Below, one piece after another: positions 27,655 through 38,078 of a DNA stretch of 55,638 nt (its first letter is position 1; every line of letters begins with the position of its first letter). Location: positions 1 to 55,638 of the forward strand of contig CACNYE010000002.1 in assembly GCA_902624515.1 (NCBI GenBank). The letters run 5' to 3'. The position numbers and the translations under genes were made by a program. This DNA comes from an uncultured Pelagibacteraceae bacterium (lineage in GTDB: Bacteria > Pseudomonadota > Alphaproteobacteria > Pelagibacterales > Pelagibacteraceae). The notes under the pieces are model-generated. The model made no database searches, was not told where the DNA came from, and saw only the letters and a program-made list of their open reading frames with translations.

Positions 27655-28218
27655 ATGGAAAGTAATTTTTTCCAAAAGAGAAGATCTGTTCTTGCAAAAA
27701 AAATGGTAGCAAAAACAGTTCCAAAAGAAGATTTAAAAAAAATCTTAGCAGCTGGTATAAGAGTTCCAGATCATGGCGCTCTTAACCCTTGGAGAATAAA
27801 AGTAATCACAGGTGAAAAAATGAAATTCATCGATGAAGAAATTATTTTAAGCGAATTTAAAAAAGAAAATTTAGATGCAAATGAAACTCAACTAGCAACA
27901 GAGTCAAAAAGATTACAAAGAGCATCAGTAGTCATAGCTGTTTTATCAACTCCAATTAAACATTCAAAAATACCAGAATGGGAAATGATATTATCTTCAG
28001 GAGCAGTTTGTATGAACTTATTGTCATGTGCACAATCTTTAGGATATGCTTCCCAATGGTTAACTGAGTGGTATGCTTATAATAATAAAATGTTAGAATA
28101 TTTAGGAGGTCGAAAAAATTTGGATAAGATTTCTGGTTTTATATATATCGGTCATAAAACTGAGGAACCAAATGAAAGAAGAAGACCCGATCCTGAAAAA
28201 ATTATAAGTTATCTTTGA
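27655..28218 (+). CDS. Nitroreductase-family protein
   Basis: FFQKRRSVLAKKMV, RVPDHGALNPWRIKVITG. Confidence 0.88.
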   Translation: MESNFFQKRRSVLAKKMVAKTVPKEDLKKILAAGIRVPDHGALNPWRIKVITGEKMKFIDEEIILSEFKKENLDANETQLATESKRLQRASVVIAVLSTPIKHSKIPEWEMILSSGAVCMNLLSCAQSLGYASQWLTEWYAYNNKMLEYLGGRKNLDKISGFIYIGHKTEEPNERRRPDPEKIISYL

Positions 28219-29333
28219 TTAATTTGAACCACTTTTCGATGTTGGTTACCTTTGTAACTTGCTAGTGGTCTAATTAATTTGTTAGCAGCATGCTGTTCCA
28301 TAATATGTGCTGACCATCCAGTTATTCTTGAAATTACAAAAATTGGTGTAAAAAAATCTGTATCAAAACCCATTAAGTGATATGTTGGGCCTGTTGGGTA
28401 ATCAACATTAGGGTGAATGTTTTTTCTTTCAATCATGACTTTTTCAACTATGTCATATATTTTTTCAAATTTCTTATCTTTTTTAATCTTTGCGACTTTT
28501 GCAAAATACTTTCTCATAGTGGGAACCCTCGAGTCTCCTGATTTATAAACTCTATGGCCAAAACCCATTACTACCTCTTTATTTTTTAATGCATCATTAA
28601 TCCACTTTAACGCATTCTCTGGCTTTTTAATTTTATTCATCATGTTCATTACTTCCTCATTTGCGCCACCATGTAGTGGACCCTTTAAGCTTGCTATAGC
28701 ACCAGTAATTGCACCATGAATATCTGACAGGCTACTAGTTATTGTTCTTGCTGTAAAAGTCGAGACATTAAAACTGTGTTCTGCATAAAGTATTAGAGAA
28801 ACATCAAAAGCCTTAACTATTTCTTTTTGAGGAACTTTTCCAAAACACATGTAAAAAAAATTTTCTGCAATATTTAAGTTCTTTTTAGGCTTAATTATTT
28901 TTTTCCCTTTTCTAATTCTATAGAAAGCTGCCAAAGCGGTTGGTGTTTTAGCTAAAATTCTAATTGCTTTTCTCATATTAGCTTCCTGAGAAGAGTCGCC
29001 TGTTTCTTTATCTTCTAAACCCATTACACTTACTGCAGTTCTTGCAACATCCATAGGATGTGATTTTTTAGGCATCTTTTTAATGATAGAGTAAAGATCT
29101 TTAGACAAGTCTCTATTAGTTCTCTCTTCCTTTTCAAATTTTCTTAGTTGAATAGTATTTGGCAGATCTTTATTTAAAATTAAATAAGCAACCTCCTCAA
29201 ACCTACAATATTCACATAAATCTTGCGCCGCATAACCTCTGTAGGTAAGAGAGTTTATTTCAGGCATTACTTTTGAAACTTCAGTTTCATCAACAACTAT
29301 TCCAAGTAATCCTTTTTTAATATCATCACTCAT
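28209..29333 (-). CDS. prpC: 2-methylcitrate synthase / citrate synthase family
   Basis: LYAEHSFNVSTFTAR, GPLHGGANEEVMNM, MGFGHRVYKSGDSR; co-oriented with prpB and prpD. Confidence 0.9.
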   Translation of the reverse strand: MSDDIKKGLLGIVVDETEVSKVMPEINSLTYRGYAAQDLCEYCRFEEVAYLILNKDLPNTIQLRKFEKEERTNRDLSKDLYSIIKKMPKKSHPMDVARTAVSVMGLEDKETGDSSQEANMRKAIRILAKTPTALAAFYRIRKGKKIIKPKKNLNIAENFFYMCFGKVPQKEIVKAFDVSLILYAEHSFNVSTFTARTITSSLSDIHGAITGAIASLKGPLHGGANEEVMNMMNKIKKPENALKWINDALKNKEVVMGFGHRVYKSGDSRVPTMRKYFAKVAKIKKDKKFEKIYDIVEKVMIERKNIHPNVDYPTGPTYHLMGFDTDFFTPIFVISRITGWSAHIMEQHAANKLIRPLASYKGNQHRKVVQINQR

Positions 29334-30229
29334 TATTCATGACCTTCAGAACTAAAATTATAAATCTTTTCATCTAAATTATTATATTTTTCGTAATCAA
29401 CAAGTTCATACAATCGTTTACGTGTTTGCATTTTATCAATTATATTATTTTGATGTCCATTAGCATAAATGTCCCTCAAACCATCTTCTACACTTTTCAT
29501 AGCTAATCTTTGAGTTGTAACTGGATAAATAACTATATTATATCCAAATTCCTCTAATTTTTTGTAATCAAGTAATTTAGTTTTTCCAAATTCTGTCATG
29601 TTAGCTAAAAGATAACAAGAGAGTTCTTTTCTAACTTTTTCAAAATCTTTTTCATCATGTAAAGCTTCAGGAAAAATTATCTCAGCACCTGCATCAATAT
29701 ATGCTTTACATCTTTCAATCATTTTATTGATACCTTCGACACTCTTTGCATCAGATCTAGCAATAATTTTAAAGTTTTTATCTTTTTTGGCAGCAACACA
29801 TTCTTTTATTTTTTTAACCATTGCATCTGATGAAATAAGTTCCTTGTTATCTAAGTGTCCACACCTTTTTCTCTCTATTTGGTCCTCCAAATGTACCGCA
29901 GAAATTCCAAATTTTTCAAAAGTTTCAATTGTTTCTTTGCAAGATTTAAAACCAGTATCTATATCAACAATAGTTGGAAGATTAGTTACTCTTGAAATAA
30001 GATAAGATCGAGTACTTACATCTTGAAGAGTAGTTAACCCAATGTCTGGAAAACCAAGATCGTTCGCCATTACTCCACCAGAAACATAAACAGCATCATA
30101 ACCAATTTCTTCAATTAATTTTGCAGTAAGAGGATTGTAGGCACCAGGAACTCTTAAAATTTTATTAGACTCTAATTTTTTATTAAAATCTTCTCTTTTT
30201 TGACTTGGATCTTTTTCTACAAAATGCAC
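29333..30229 (-). CDS. prpB: 2-methylisocitrate lyase
   Basis: RVPGAYNPLTAKLIEEIGYDAVYVSGG, AVHLEDQIERKRCGHL. Confidence 0.92.
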   Translation of the reverse strand: MHFVEKDPSQKREDFNKKLESNKILRVPGAYNPLTAKLIEEIGYDAVYVSGGVMANDLGFPDIGLTTLQDVSTRSYLISRVTNLPTIVDIDTGFKSCKETIETFEKFGISAVHLEDQIERKRCGHLDNKELISSDAMVKKIKECVAAKKDKNFKIIARSDAKSVEGINKMIERCKAYIDAGAEIIFPEALHDEKDFEKVRKELSCYLLANMTEFGKTKLLDYKKLEEFGYNIVIYPVTTQRLAMKSVEDGLRDIYANGHQNNIIDKMQTRKRLYELVDYEKYNNLDEKIYNFSSEGHE

Positions 30230-31731
30230 TAAAAAATTCCTTTTCTCAAATTTCTCTTAAGTTTACTTTTTTTTATTTCTATATTCAATTTATCTAATTG
30301 ACCTGACTTTATTTTTCTTAGATTTTGTACTATTTTTAGAAATCTATCACTTTCTTTTTTACTCAAAATATTTTCAGTCAAAGTTAAAAATTTATTGATA
30401 TAATCTTTTCTTTTAAAAGGACGTGAACCGTAAGGGTGCGCATCAGCAACACCTTGCTCTTCAACTATTTTTTTTCCGTTTTTTAGGGTTATTATGACTT
30501 TTGCACCAAATGCTTTTTTCTTAGGGTTTGGATTATGATATCTTTTCGTCCATTTTTTGTCTTCATGAGTTTTTATTGATTTCCATATTCTTATCGTACT
30601 TTTTCTTTTAGCTCTTGATTTTGAATAAGATTTTACGTGGTGCCAATTTCCATCTTCTAATGCTACAGCAAATATATACATAATTGAATGATCCAATGTT
30701 TCTCTCGAAGCGTTTGGGTCCATCTTTTGAGGATCATTGGCACCAGTTCCAATTACATAATGCGTATGATGACTTGTATAAATATCAATTTTTTTTATTT
30801 GATTTAAATTTTTTACTTTTCTTTTAAGTTTTTTTGCTAAATCGATTAATGCCTGTGATTGATATTCAGCAGAATATTCTTTTGTATAAGTTTCAAGAAT
30901 TGCTTTTTTGGTTTCATTTTTTTTAGGAAGAGGAACTTTGTACAAAGCCTTTTTTCCATCAAGAATTCTTGCAATCACACTATCTTCACCTTCATAAATT
31001 GGACTAGGTGCGCCCTCACCACGCATAACTCTATCAATAGCTTCTATGGCAAGTTTTCCAGCATGAGCTGGCGCATAAGCTTTCCAACTTGAGATTTCTC
31101 CTTTTCTAGATTGTCTTGTTGAAATTGTAGTATGTAGTGCCTGCTGTACTGCTTGATAAATAGTTTCAATTTTAAGTTTTAGCATCGAACCTATTCCTGC
31201 TGCAACGCTCGGACCTAAGTGAGCAATATGATCAACTTTATGTTTATGTAAACAAATTCCTTTAACTAAATTAACTTGAACTTCGTAAGCAGTTATTATT
31301 CCTCTTAAAAGATCTAAACCACTTTTTTTATTTTGTTGAGCAACACTAATTAATGGAGGTATATTGTCTCCTGGGTGACTGTAATCTGCAGCTAAAAAAG
31401 TGTCATGAAAATCAAGTTCTCTTACTGCTGTTCCATTAGACCAAGCTGCCCATTCGCAATCAAATTTTAATTTACTATTAACACCAAATAGTGTAGCACC
31501 ATATTTTCTTGGATGTTTTAAAGCCATTTCTCTTGATGAAACTACAGGTCCCCTATTAAGAGAAGCAATAGCAACTGAAGCATTGTCAATTATTCTATTG
31601 ATTGCCATTTCAATTGCATATTTATCTAGTATTGAATTGTCATTTGCTATTTCAGCAATTTTCCATGCAAGTTGTTTTTTTTTAGGTAAATGAATTTTAG
31701 ATGGATAAACTTTTACATTATGTACTATCAA
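30229..31731 (-). CDS. prpD: 2-methylcitrate dehydratase (MmgE/PrpD family)
   Basis: [43 protein letters not shown]-type C-terminal region; prpDBC gene order. Confidence 0.9.
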   Translation of the reverse strand: MIVHNVKVYPSKIHLPKKKQLAWKIAEIANDNSILDKYAIEMAINRIIDNASVAIASLNRGPVVSSREMALKHPRKYGATLFGVNSKLKFDCEWAAWSNGTAVRELDFHDTFLAADYSHPGDNIPPLISVAQQNKKSGLDLLRGIITAYEVQVNLVKGICLHKHKVDHIAHLGPSVAAGIGSMLKLKIETIYQAVQQALHTTISTRQSRKGEISSWKAYAPAHAGKLAIEAIDRVMRGEGAPSPIYEGEDSVIARILDGKKALYKVPLPKKNETKKAILETYTKEYSAEYQSQALIDLAKKLKRKVKNLNQIKKIDIYTSHHTHYVIGTGANDPQKMDPNASRETLDHSIMYIFAVALEDGNWHHVKSYSKSRAKRKSTIRIWKSIKTHEDKKWTKRYHNPNPKKKAFGAKVIITLKNGKKIVEEQGVADAHPYGSRPFKRKDYINKFLTLTENILSKKESDRFLKIVQNLRKIKSGQLDKLNIEIKKSKLKRNLRKGIF

Positions 31732-31785
31732 AATAACTCCTAATTAACGGATTAGTTTTTAATAGTTAAAAAAAAATAATCAATA

Positions 31786-32475
31786 TTAAAGATATTTTGA
31801 TACTATTTTTTCAATACCTATAAAGTCTTTTACTAGATGATTGTGGTAAATTTCAGTTGTATTTTTTTCAGTATATCCATCTTCAAGCAAAATAATTGGA
31901 ATACCTGCAGCTTTTGCTGCATTAGCATCAGTTTCACTATCCCCAATCATTAGTGATTTTTTTATATCTCCATTTAATATTTCAACTACAGAAGTTAAGT
32001 GTCTTGGATCGGGCTTGCAATATTCAAAAGTGTTATGACCAGCTACGTATTCAAAAAAATCATAAATACCAATTTTTTTTAAAAGATCTATCGCTAAATG
32101 TTCCTGCTTATTAGTACAAACAGCCATAGATATATTGTTGTCTTTAGACCATATTAAAAAATCTTTGACGCCATCAATTAGTGTACTTTCATTGACAATA
32201 TTATTTCCATAGAAATTTATAAAATCTTTCACCATTTCTTTTTTTATTGTTTCGTCCTGAACTTTTCCAAATTCTTTTTTGGCTTGTCCCCAAATAGATC
32301 TTCCAAGCATTGCGCCTGCACCTTGGCCAACAAGATTTCTAATTTCTTCAGTTGACTTTGTCGGATAACCAAATTTTTTCATGACATGATTATGTGCACG
32401 CATTAAATCTGGTGCTGTATCTACCAAAGTTCCATCTAAATCAAAAAGAATTGTAAATTTTTGTTTCATAATCAA
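31786..32475 (-). CDS. gph: HAD-family phosphoglycolate phosphatase
   Basis: LFDLDGTLVDTAPDL, VCTNKQEHLA, MIGDSETDANAAKAAGIP. Confidence 0.85.
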   Translation of the reverse strand: MIMKQKFTILFDLDGTLVDTAPDLMRAHNHVMKKFGYPTKSTEEIRNLVGQGAGAMLGRSIWGQAKKEFGKVQDETIKKEMVKDFINFYGNNIVNESTLIDGVKDFLIWSKDNNISMAVCTNKQEHLAIDLLKKIGIYDFFEYVAGHNTFEYCKPDPRHLTSVVEILNGDIKKSLMIGDSETDANAAKAAGIPIILLEDGYTEKNTTEIYHNHLVKDFIGIEKIVSKYL

Positions 32476-32540
32476 AAGTATTTTTAAGAAATATTTTGTG
32501 AATTAAGAAACGTATATACTTAATATAAAGAATTTCATAG

Positions 32541-33164
32541 ATGAAACAGTTAAATTTACAAAAACTCCAAAATCACCTTAGACATAAATTTTTACAGATG
32601 GGAGTTAAAATGCTTGGTCCTGAGACAATTTATTTTTCAAAAGATACTAAGATAGGAAAAAATGTAATCATTGAACCTTATGTGGTATTTGGTGAAAAAG
32701 TGAAAATTGGAAATAATGTTACTATTAAATCTTTTTCACATCTTGAAAATTGTAAAATAGAAAACAAAGTTGAAATTGGACCTTATGCGAGAGTTAGACC
32801 TGGAACAATACTAAAAGAGGGATCAAAAATTGGAAATTTTGTAGAAATCAAAAAAAGCACACTTGGTAAAAAATCTAAAGTAAATCATCTAACTTACATT
32901 GGTGATAGTGTGATTGGCAAATCAGTCAATGTTGGAGCAGGAACTATCACTTGTAATTATGACGGAGTTAAGAAAAATAAAACTAATATTAAAGATAATG
33001 TATTTATTGGATCAAACTCATCTTTGGTTGCACCTCTTACACTTGAGGAAGATAGTATAATTGGGGCAGGATCTGTTATAACTAAAAATGTTAGTAAGAA
33101 ATCATTATCATTTACAAGAAGTTTACAAACTGAAATTAAAAATTACAAAAGAAAGTCAAAATAA
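32541..33164 (+). CDS. GlmU C-terminal (left-handed beta-helix acetyltransferase) domain-only protein
   Basis: IGPYARVRPGTILKEGSKIGNFVEIKKSTLGKKSKVNHLTYIGDSVIGKSVNVGAGTITCNYDG matches GlmU C-domain; no nucleotidyltransferase domain. Confidence 0.85.
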   Translation: MKQLNLQKLQNHLRHKFLQMGVKMLGPETIYFSKDTKIGKNVIIEPYVVFGEKVKIGNNVTIKSFSHLENCKIENKVEIGPYARVRPGTILKEGSKIGNFVEIKKSTLGKKSKVNHLTYIGDSVIGKSVNVGAGTITCNYDGVKKNKTNIKDNVFIGSNSSLVAPLTLEEDSIIGAGSVITKNVSKKSLSFTRSLQTEIKNYKRKSK

Positions 33165-33166
33165 TT

Positions 33167-34987
33167 ATGTGTGGAATAATTGGCATTAATAGCAATAAAC
33201 CTGTTTCAGCAACTATTATTAATTCTTTAAAGAAATTAGAATATAGAGGTTATGACTCTGCAGGTATAGCAACACTTTTTGATGGATCAATCAATGAGGT
33301 AAAATCTGAGGGTAGAGTAGATAATCTTGAAAAAAATTCTTTAGTTCAAAATATGGAGGGTACTATTGGCATTGGTCATGTAAGATGGGCAACTCATGGA
33401 TTACCTAATAGTATCAATGCACACCCTCATTCATCCCAAAATGTTTCGGTTGTTCACAATGGAATAATCGAAAATTCAACTTTACTAAAAAAATTTTTAG
33501 TTGGCAAAGGACATATATTTAAATCACAAACTGACACTGAGGTTATAGTTCATTTGATAACAGAAAATCTGAAAACTGAGAATATTGTAAATTCAATTAA
33601 AAAAACTTTAAAATCTTTACATGGTAGTTTTGCTATTGGGATTTTATTTAAAGATCAACCAGACTTGATAGTTGGTGCTAGGAGAGGTTCACCTCTAGCA
33701 GTTGGATATGGACCAAATGAAAATTATTTAGGTTCTGACTCTTACGCACTTAAATCGATGACAAATAAGATAACTTATCTAAATGATGGTGAGTTCTGTA
33801 TTATTAAACGGGATCATGTGGAATTTTTTAGTGAAGAAGGAATAAAAGTAAATAAAAAAGTCTTAGAACTATCATCATCTGAAGAAAAATACGAAAAAGG
33901 TGATTATAAGCATTTCATGGCAAAAGAAATAGAGGAACAACCCACAACTCTTAAAAATGGAATTAATGAATATTTAGATACATCTCATAACGATATAAAT
34001 ATCTATAATTTTCCATGGAAAACTAATGAAATATCTTCTGTAACTTTGATTGGTTGTGGTACTGCCTACCATTCATGTTTAATGGCAAAATATTGGTTTG
34101 AAGAATTAACGTCTTTAGATGTCAATATAGATATTGCATCAGAATTTAGATACCGAAAAAACCGATTTAAAAAAGACACTTTATACATATTTGTATCTCA
34201 ATCTGGAGAAACTGCAGATACTTATGCAGCATTGGATTTATGTAAAAAAAATGAAATGAAAACTTGCGCAGTTGTTAACGTTATTGAAAGTTCAATTGCA
34301 AGGGACTCTCAATTTGTTTTACCAATACATTGCGGAACCGAAATTGGCGTTGCCTCTACAAAAGCTTTTTTGGGTCAAATTCTAATTTTATATATCTTAG
34401 CTTTAAAACTTGGATCATTAAGAAAAGATATTGATAAAAAGATTTTTGAAGAGAAAATAAAAGATCTAAAAAAACTTCCCAAATTAGTAGAACAAACATT
34501 ATTAGTAGATAATAAAATTCAAACAGTATCCAGTACTTTTAATAAAGCTAAAGGTTCCATGTTTTTAGGTAGAGGTTTTTCTTTTCCAATTGCACTAGAA
34601 GGGGCATTAAAACTTAAAGAATTATCCTATATACATGCTGAAGGTTACCCAGCAGGTGAAATGAAACATGGACCTTTAGCATTAATCGAAGAGGGTATGC
34701 CAGTTGTTGTGTTAGCTCCAAGAGATAATTATTATAAAAAAACAATTTCGAATATGCAGGAAGTAATTGCAAGAGGAGCTAAAGTTTTACTGGTTACAAA
34801 TAAAAGTAAAGATGAGGTGGTTTCAGAAAACATTTGGGAAAAAATAGAGGTTGAAAGTGCCAATCAAGATCTATTACCATTTCTTTTAACAATTCCTTTA
34901 CAAAAATTAGCTTATTATTCAGCCCTTAAAAAGGGTTATGATATTGATAAACCTAGAAATTTAGCTAAATCAGTAACAGTAGAATGA
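33167..34987 (+). CDS. glmS: Glutamine-fructose-6-phosphate aminotransferase
   Basis: MCGIIGIN, GYDSAGIA, HVRWATHG, SQSGETADTYAAL, C-terminal DKPRNLAKSVTVE. Confidence 0.97.
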   Translation: MCGIIGINSNKPVSATIINSLKKLEYRGYDSAGIATLFDGSINEVKSEGRVDNLEKNSLVQNMEGTIGIGHVRWATHGLPNSINAHPHSSQNVSVVHNGIIENSTLLKKFLVGKGHIFKSQTDTEVIVHLITENLKTENIVNSIKKTLKSLHGSFAIGILFKDQPDLIVGARRGSPLAVGYGPNENYLGSDSYALKSMTNKITYLNDGEFCIIKRDHVEFFSEEGIKVNKKVLELSSSEEKYEKGDYKHFMAKEIEEQPTTLKNGINEYLDTSHNDINIYNFPWKTNEISSVTLIGCGTAYHSCLMAKYWFEELTSLDVNIDIASEFRYRKNRFKKDTLYIFVSQSGETADTYAALDLCKKNEMKTCAVVNVIESSIARDSQFVLPIHCGTEIGVASTKAFLGQILILYILALKLGSLRKDIDKKIFEEKIKDLKKLPKLVEQTLLVDNKIQTVSSTFNKAKGSMFLGRGFSFPIALEGALKLKELSYIHAEGYPAGEMKHGPLALIEEGMPVVVLAPRDNYYKKTISNMQEVIARGAKVLLVTNKSKDEVVSENIWEKIEVESANQDLLPFLLTIPLQKLAYYSALKKGYDIDKPRNLAKSVTVE

Positions 34988-34997
34988 TTTATTAATT

Positions 34998-35822
34998 TTG
35001 AGTAAAGAAAAATATACTTTCAATCAAATAAGATTTACTGCAGATGTAAAAAATATAGATCATTTTGCAATTCTTGATAGAGCTTTCAAATTAAAGATGT
35101 TGGATGTAGATGAAAAAGAAAAAAATATATTATTTAATTTTATTAATTCTATAAAAGGAAAAAGTAAATTCATTAAATCTCAATTATATCAAGATGTTTT
35201 TGCTGATTTTTTAATTAAAAATAATTACAACAAAACTTTCTTAGAATTTGGTGCCACAGATGGTATAGATTTGTCTAATACACATTTTCTTGAAAATTAT
35301 TCAAAATGGAGAGGTGTTTTAGGAGAACCTGATCCTCAATGGCATGAACAGTTAAAAAAAAATAGACCTGATAGTAAAATAATTACGAAATGTATTTGGA
35401 AAAAGACTGGTGAAAATTTAGATTTTTTAAGTTCCGAAAATGGAGTTTTATCTACAATAAATTCATTTAGATATAGTGATAAAGATAGTATGTCTGAAAA
35501 TTCAAAACTTAGAAATAAGAAATTTAAAAATTTTAAAATTGAGTCTATATCATTAAACGATCTTATAAGAGATGAATTTAATGATACAGTCCCCTCTTAT
35601 ATCTCTGTAGATACAGAAGGTTCTGAATTTGAAATATTAAAAAATTTTGATTTTAAAAAATATCAACCAATATTTTTTACTGTTGAGCACAATTATACTT
35701 TTAATCAAAAAAATATAGATGAATTAATGATTGCAAATGATTATGTGAGAATTTTTAGAAAAATTACGTCATTTGATGCTTGGTACGTGTTAAAAGATGC
35801 CTTAGATATTAAATATTTTTAA
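34998..35822 (+). CDS. FkbM-family methyltransferase
   Basis: KTFLEFGATDGIDLSNTHFLE, PSYISVDTEGSEFEILKNFDF; TTG start. Confidence 0.82.
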   Translation: MSKEKYTFNQIRFTADVKNIDHFAILDRAFKLKMLDVDEKEKNILFNFINSIKGKSKFIKSQLYQDVFADFLIKNNYNKTFLEFGATDGIDLSNTHFLENYSKWRGVLGEPDPQWHEQLKKNRPDSKIITKCIWKKTGENLDFLSSENGVLSTINSFRYSDKDSMSENSKLRNKKFKNFKIESISLNDLIRDEFNDTVPSYISVDTEGSEFEILKNFDFKKYQPIFFTVEHNYTFNQKNIDELMIANDYVRIFRKITSFDAWYVLKDALDIKYF

Positions 35823-35865
35823 AGTTTCTTGAATTGCTAAAAAACTCTGATAAAACAATTTCAGG

Positions 35866-37251
35866 TTGAACATGAAAAATTGGAAAATTAATAGTTGGAG
35901 AAAGTTCCCAGTTAAACATATTCCTGAATATCAGGATAAAAAAGAATTGGATCAGGTTTTGAATAAAATAAAATCTTTTCCCCCACTTGTTTTTGCTGAA
36001 GAGACAAGACACTTAAAACAACAACTTGCAGAAGTTGTGGATGGGAAAGCTTTTTTATTACAGGGAGGAGATTGTGCAGAGAGTTTTGCAGAATTTAATC
36101 CAGATAATATAAGAGATTTCTTTAAAGTAATTCTTCAGATGTCATTAGTATTAACTTATTCAGCTTCACTCCCAGTAATTAAACTAGGAAGAATAGCAGG
36201 TCAATTTGCAAAACCTAGAAGTGCACCGACTGAAAAACAAAATGATACAGAACTACCAAGTTACCTTGGTGATAATGTGAATGGTATAGAATTTACAGAA
36301 AAAGCTAGAAAGCATGATCCAAAAAGATTGTTTAAAGCTTACTCACAATCAGCTTCAACATTAAATCTTTTAAGAGCATTTTCACATGGTGGGTTTGCAG
36401 ATTTGAAAAAAGTTCACTTATGGAACTTAGGCTATATTAAAAAAAGTCCTCAAGCTAAAAGATTCAAAGAATTAGAAGACAAGATTGCCGATGCGTTAGC
36501 ATTCATGGATGCTTGTGGAATAAATTCTGAATTTAATAGAAGATTAAAGACAGTAAATTTTTGGACGTCTCATGAAGCTTTACACTTACCTTTTGAAGAA
36601 AGTATGACGAGAATTGACTCAACTACAGGGGAACATCACGCAACATCAGCTCATTTTGTATGGATTGGTGATAGAACAAGACAATTAGATGGAGGTCACG
36701 TTGAATATTGCAGGGGTATAGAAAATCCTATTGGAATAAAATGTGGACCTACAAGCAAACCTGATGAAATAGTAAAGATTTGCAATTTGATCAATCCTGC
36801 AAATGAAAAAGGTAAAATTACTTTAATATCAAGATTTGGACATGACAGCGTTGGAAAATATTTACCAAAACTTATTCGTGGAATTAAAAAAGAGGGTGTA
36901 AATGTCATTTGGTCATGTGATCCAATGCATGGAAATACAATTCAATCTACCACTGGTTTTAAAACAAGGCGTTTTAATAACGTATTAAAAGAGGTTAAAG
37001 ATGTATTTGCTGTACACCAAAGCGAAGGATCTTATGCGGGTGGATTACATATTGAGATGACTGGTCAAAATGTAACTGAATGCACTGGTGGAGCTAAAAA
37101 TATTCAAGATCAAGATTTGTCCAGCAGATATCATACTCATTGTGATCCAAGACTTAATGCAGATCAAGCTTTAGAATTAGCTTTTTTAATTTCAGATGAG
37201 ATAAAAAAGAATAGCAGTTATTCTAAAAATGCTATTCAAGCGGCATCTTAA
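35866..37251 (+). CDS. Class II 3-deoxy-7-phosphoheptulonate (DAHP) synthase
   Basis: QGGDCAESF, KLGRIAGQFAKPRSAPTE, DPMHGNT, GGLHIEMTGQNVTECTGG. Confidence 0.95.
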   Translation: MNMKNWKINSWRKFPVKHIPEYQDKKELDQVLNKIKSFPPLVFAEETRHLKQQLAEVVDGKAFLLQGGDCAESFAEFNPDNIRDFFKVILQMSLVLTYSASLPVIKLGRIAGQFAKPRSAPTEKQNDTELPSYLGDNVNGIEFTEKARKHDPKRLFKAYSQSASTLNLLRAFSHGGFADLKKVHLWNLGYIKKSPQAKRFKELEDKIADALAFMDACGINSEFNRRLKTVNFWTSHEALHLPFEESMTRIDSTTGEHHATSAHFVWIGDRTRQLDGGHVEYCRGIENPIGIKCGPTSKPDEIVKICNLINPANEKGKITLISRFGHDSVGKYLPKLIRGIKKEGVNVIWSCDPMHGNTIQSTTGFKTRRFNNVLKEVKDVFAVHQSEGSYAGGLHIEMTGQNVTECTGGAKNIQDQDLSSRYHTHCDPRLNADQALELAFLISDEIKKNSSYSKNAIQAAS

Positions 37252-37289
37252 GCTATTGCTATAATAATGTAGATTGTTAAATAAGTATT

Positions 37290-38027
37290 ATGAATCCTTC
37301 GGAAAAAGTAAAATACATATCAAATTGGATTAAGTCCTATGTTGAAAAAATGCCAAATAGAGCTCAATCATTAGTGATTGGAATTTCTGGAGGCATAGAT
37401 TCGTCTGTATCGAGTACATTGAGTGCAATGACGGGTTTAAAAACTATTGTGTTAACAATGCCTATAAAGCAAAAAGAAAATCAACACGATTTAAGTTTAA
37501 AGCATCAACAATGGCTAGTAAAAAATTTCAAAAATGTCGAAGCTTATACTTTAAGCTTAGATAAACTCTTTGAGACATTTTCTACAACACTAAATAAATT
37601 TGATAACGAACATGGTTTTGCTAATTCAAGAGCTAGACTGAGAATGACCACCCTTTATCAGGTTGCGGCTGCAAACAAAGGAATCGTAGTTGGAACAGGT
37701 AATAAAGTAGAGGATTTTGGAGTAGGTTTTTATACAAAATATGGAGATGGTGGTGTTGATATATCTCCTATAGCAGATTGTAACAAAACTGAAGTATGGG
37801 AATTAGGCAAAGAATTAGGTATTTTAAAAGAAATTATCGATGCTCCACCTACAGATGGTTTATGGGATGATGGAAGAACAGATGAGGGTCAATTAGGATT
37901 TAAATATTCAGAACTTGAAGATGCAATGGGTAATCCAAATTCACCCCACAGAGAAGAGTACGAAAAAATTAGAAATCAAAACTTGCATAAAATGGAGCCA
38001 ATTCCAGTTTGCAAGATTCCTGGTTAA
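37290..38027 (+). CDS. nadE: NAD(+) synthase, ammonia-dependent type
   Basis: LVIGISGGIDSSVSSTL, GTGNKVEDFGVGFYTKYGDGGVDISPIADCNKTEVW. Confidence 0.93.
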   Translation: MNPSEKVKYISNWIKSYVEKMPNRAQSLVIGISGGIDSSVSSTLSAMTGLKTIVLTMPIKQKENQHDLSLKHQQWLVKNFKNVEAYTLSLDKLFETFSTTLNKFDNEHGFANSRARLRMTTLYQVAAANKGIVVGTGNKVEDFGVGFYTKYGDGGVDISPIADCNKTEVWELGKELGILKEIIDAPPTDGLWDDGRTDEGQLGFKYSELEDAMGNPNSPHREEYEKIRNQNLHKMEPIPVCKIPG

Positions 38028-38078
38028 TCAATTAGATTAACAAATCATCAAATAAGGTATATTTCTTAATTAACTGAT

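Noticed and set aside
29727-30005. 92-aa plus ORF opposite prpB
   Set aside because: Shadow ORF opposite a conserved enzyme.
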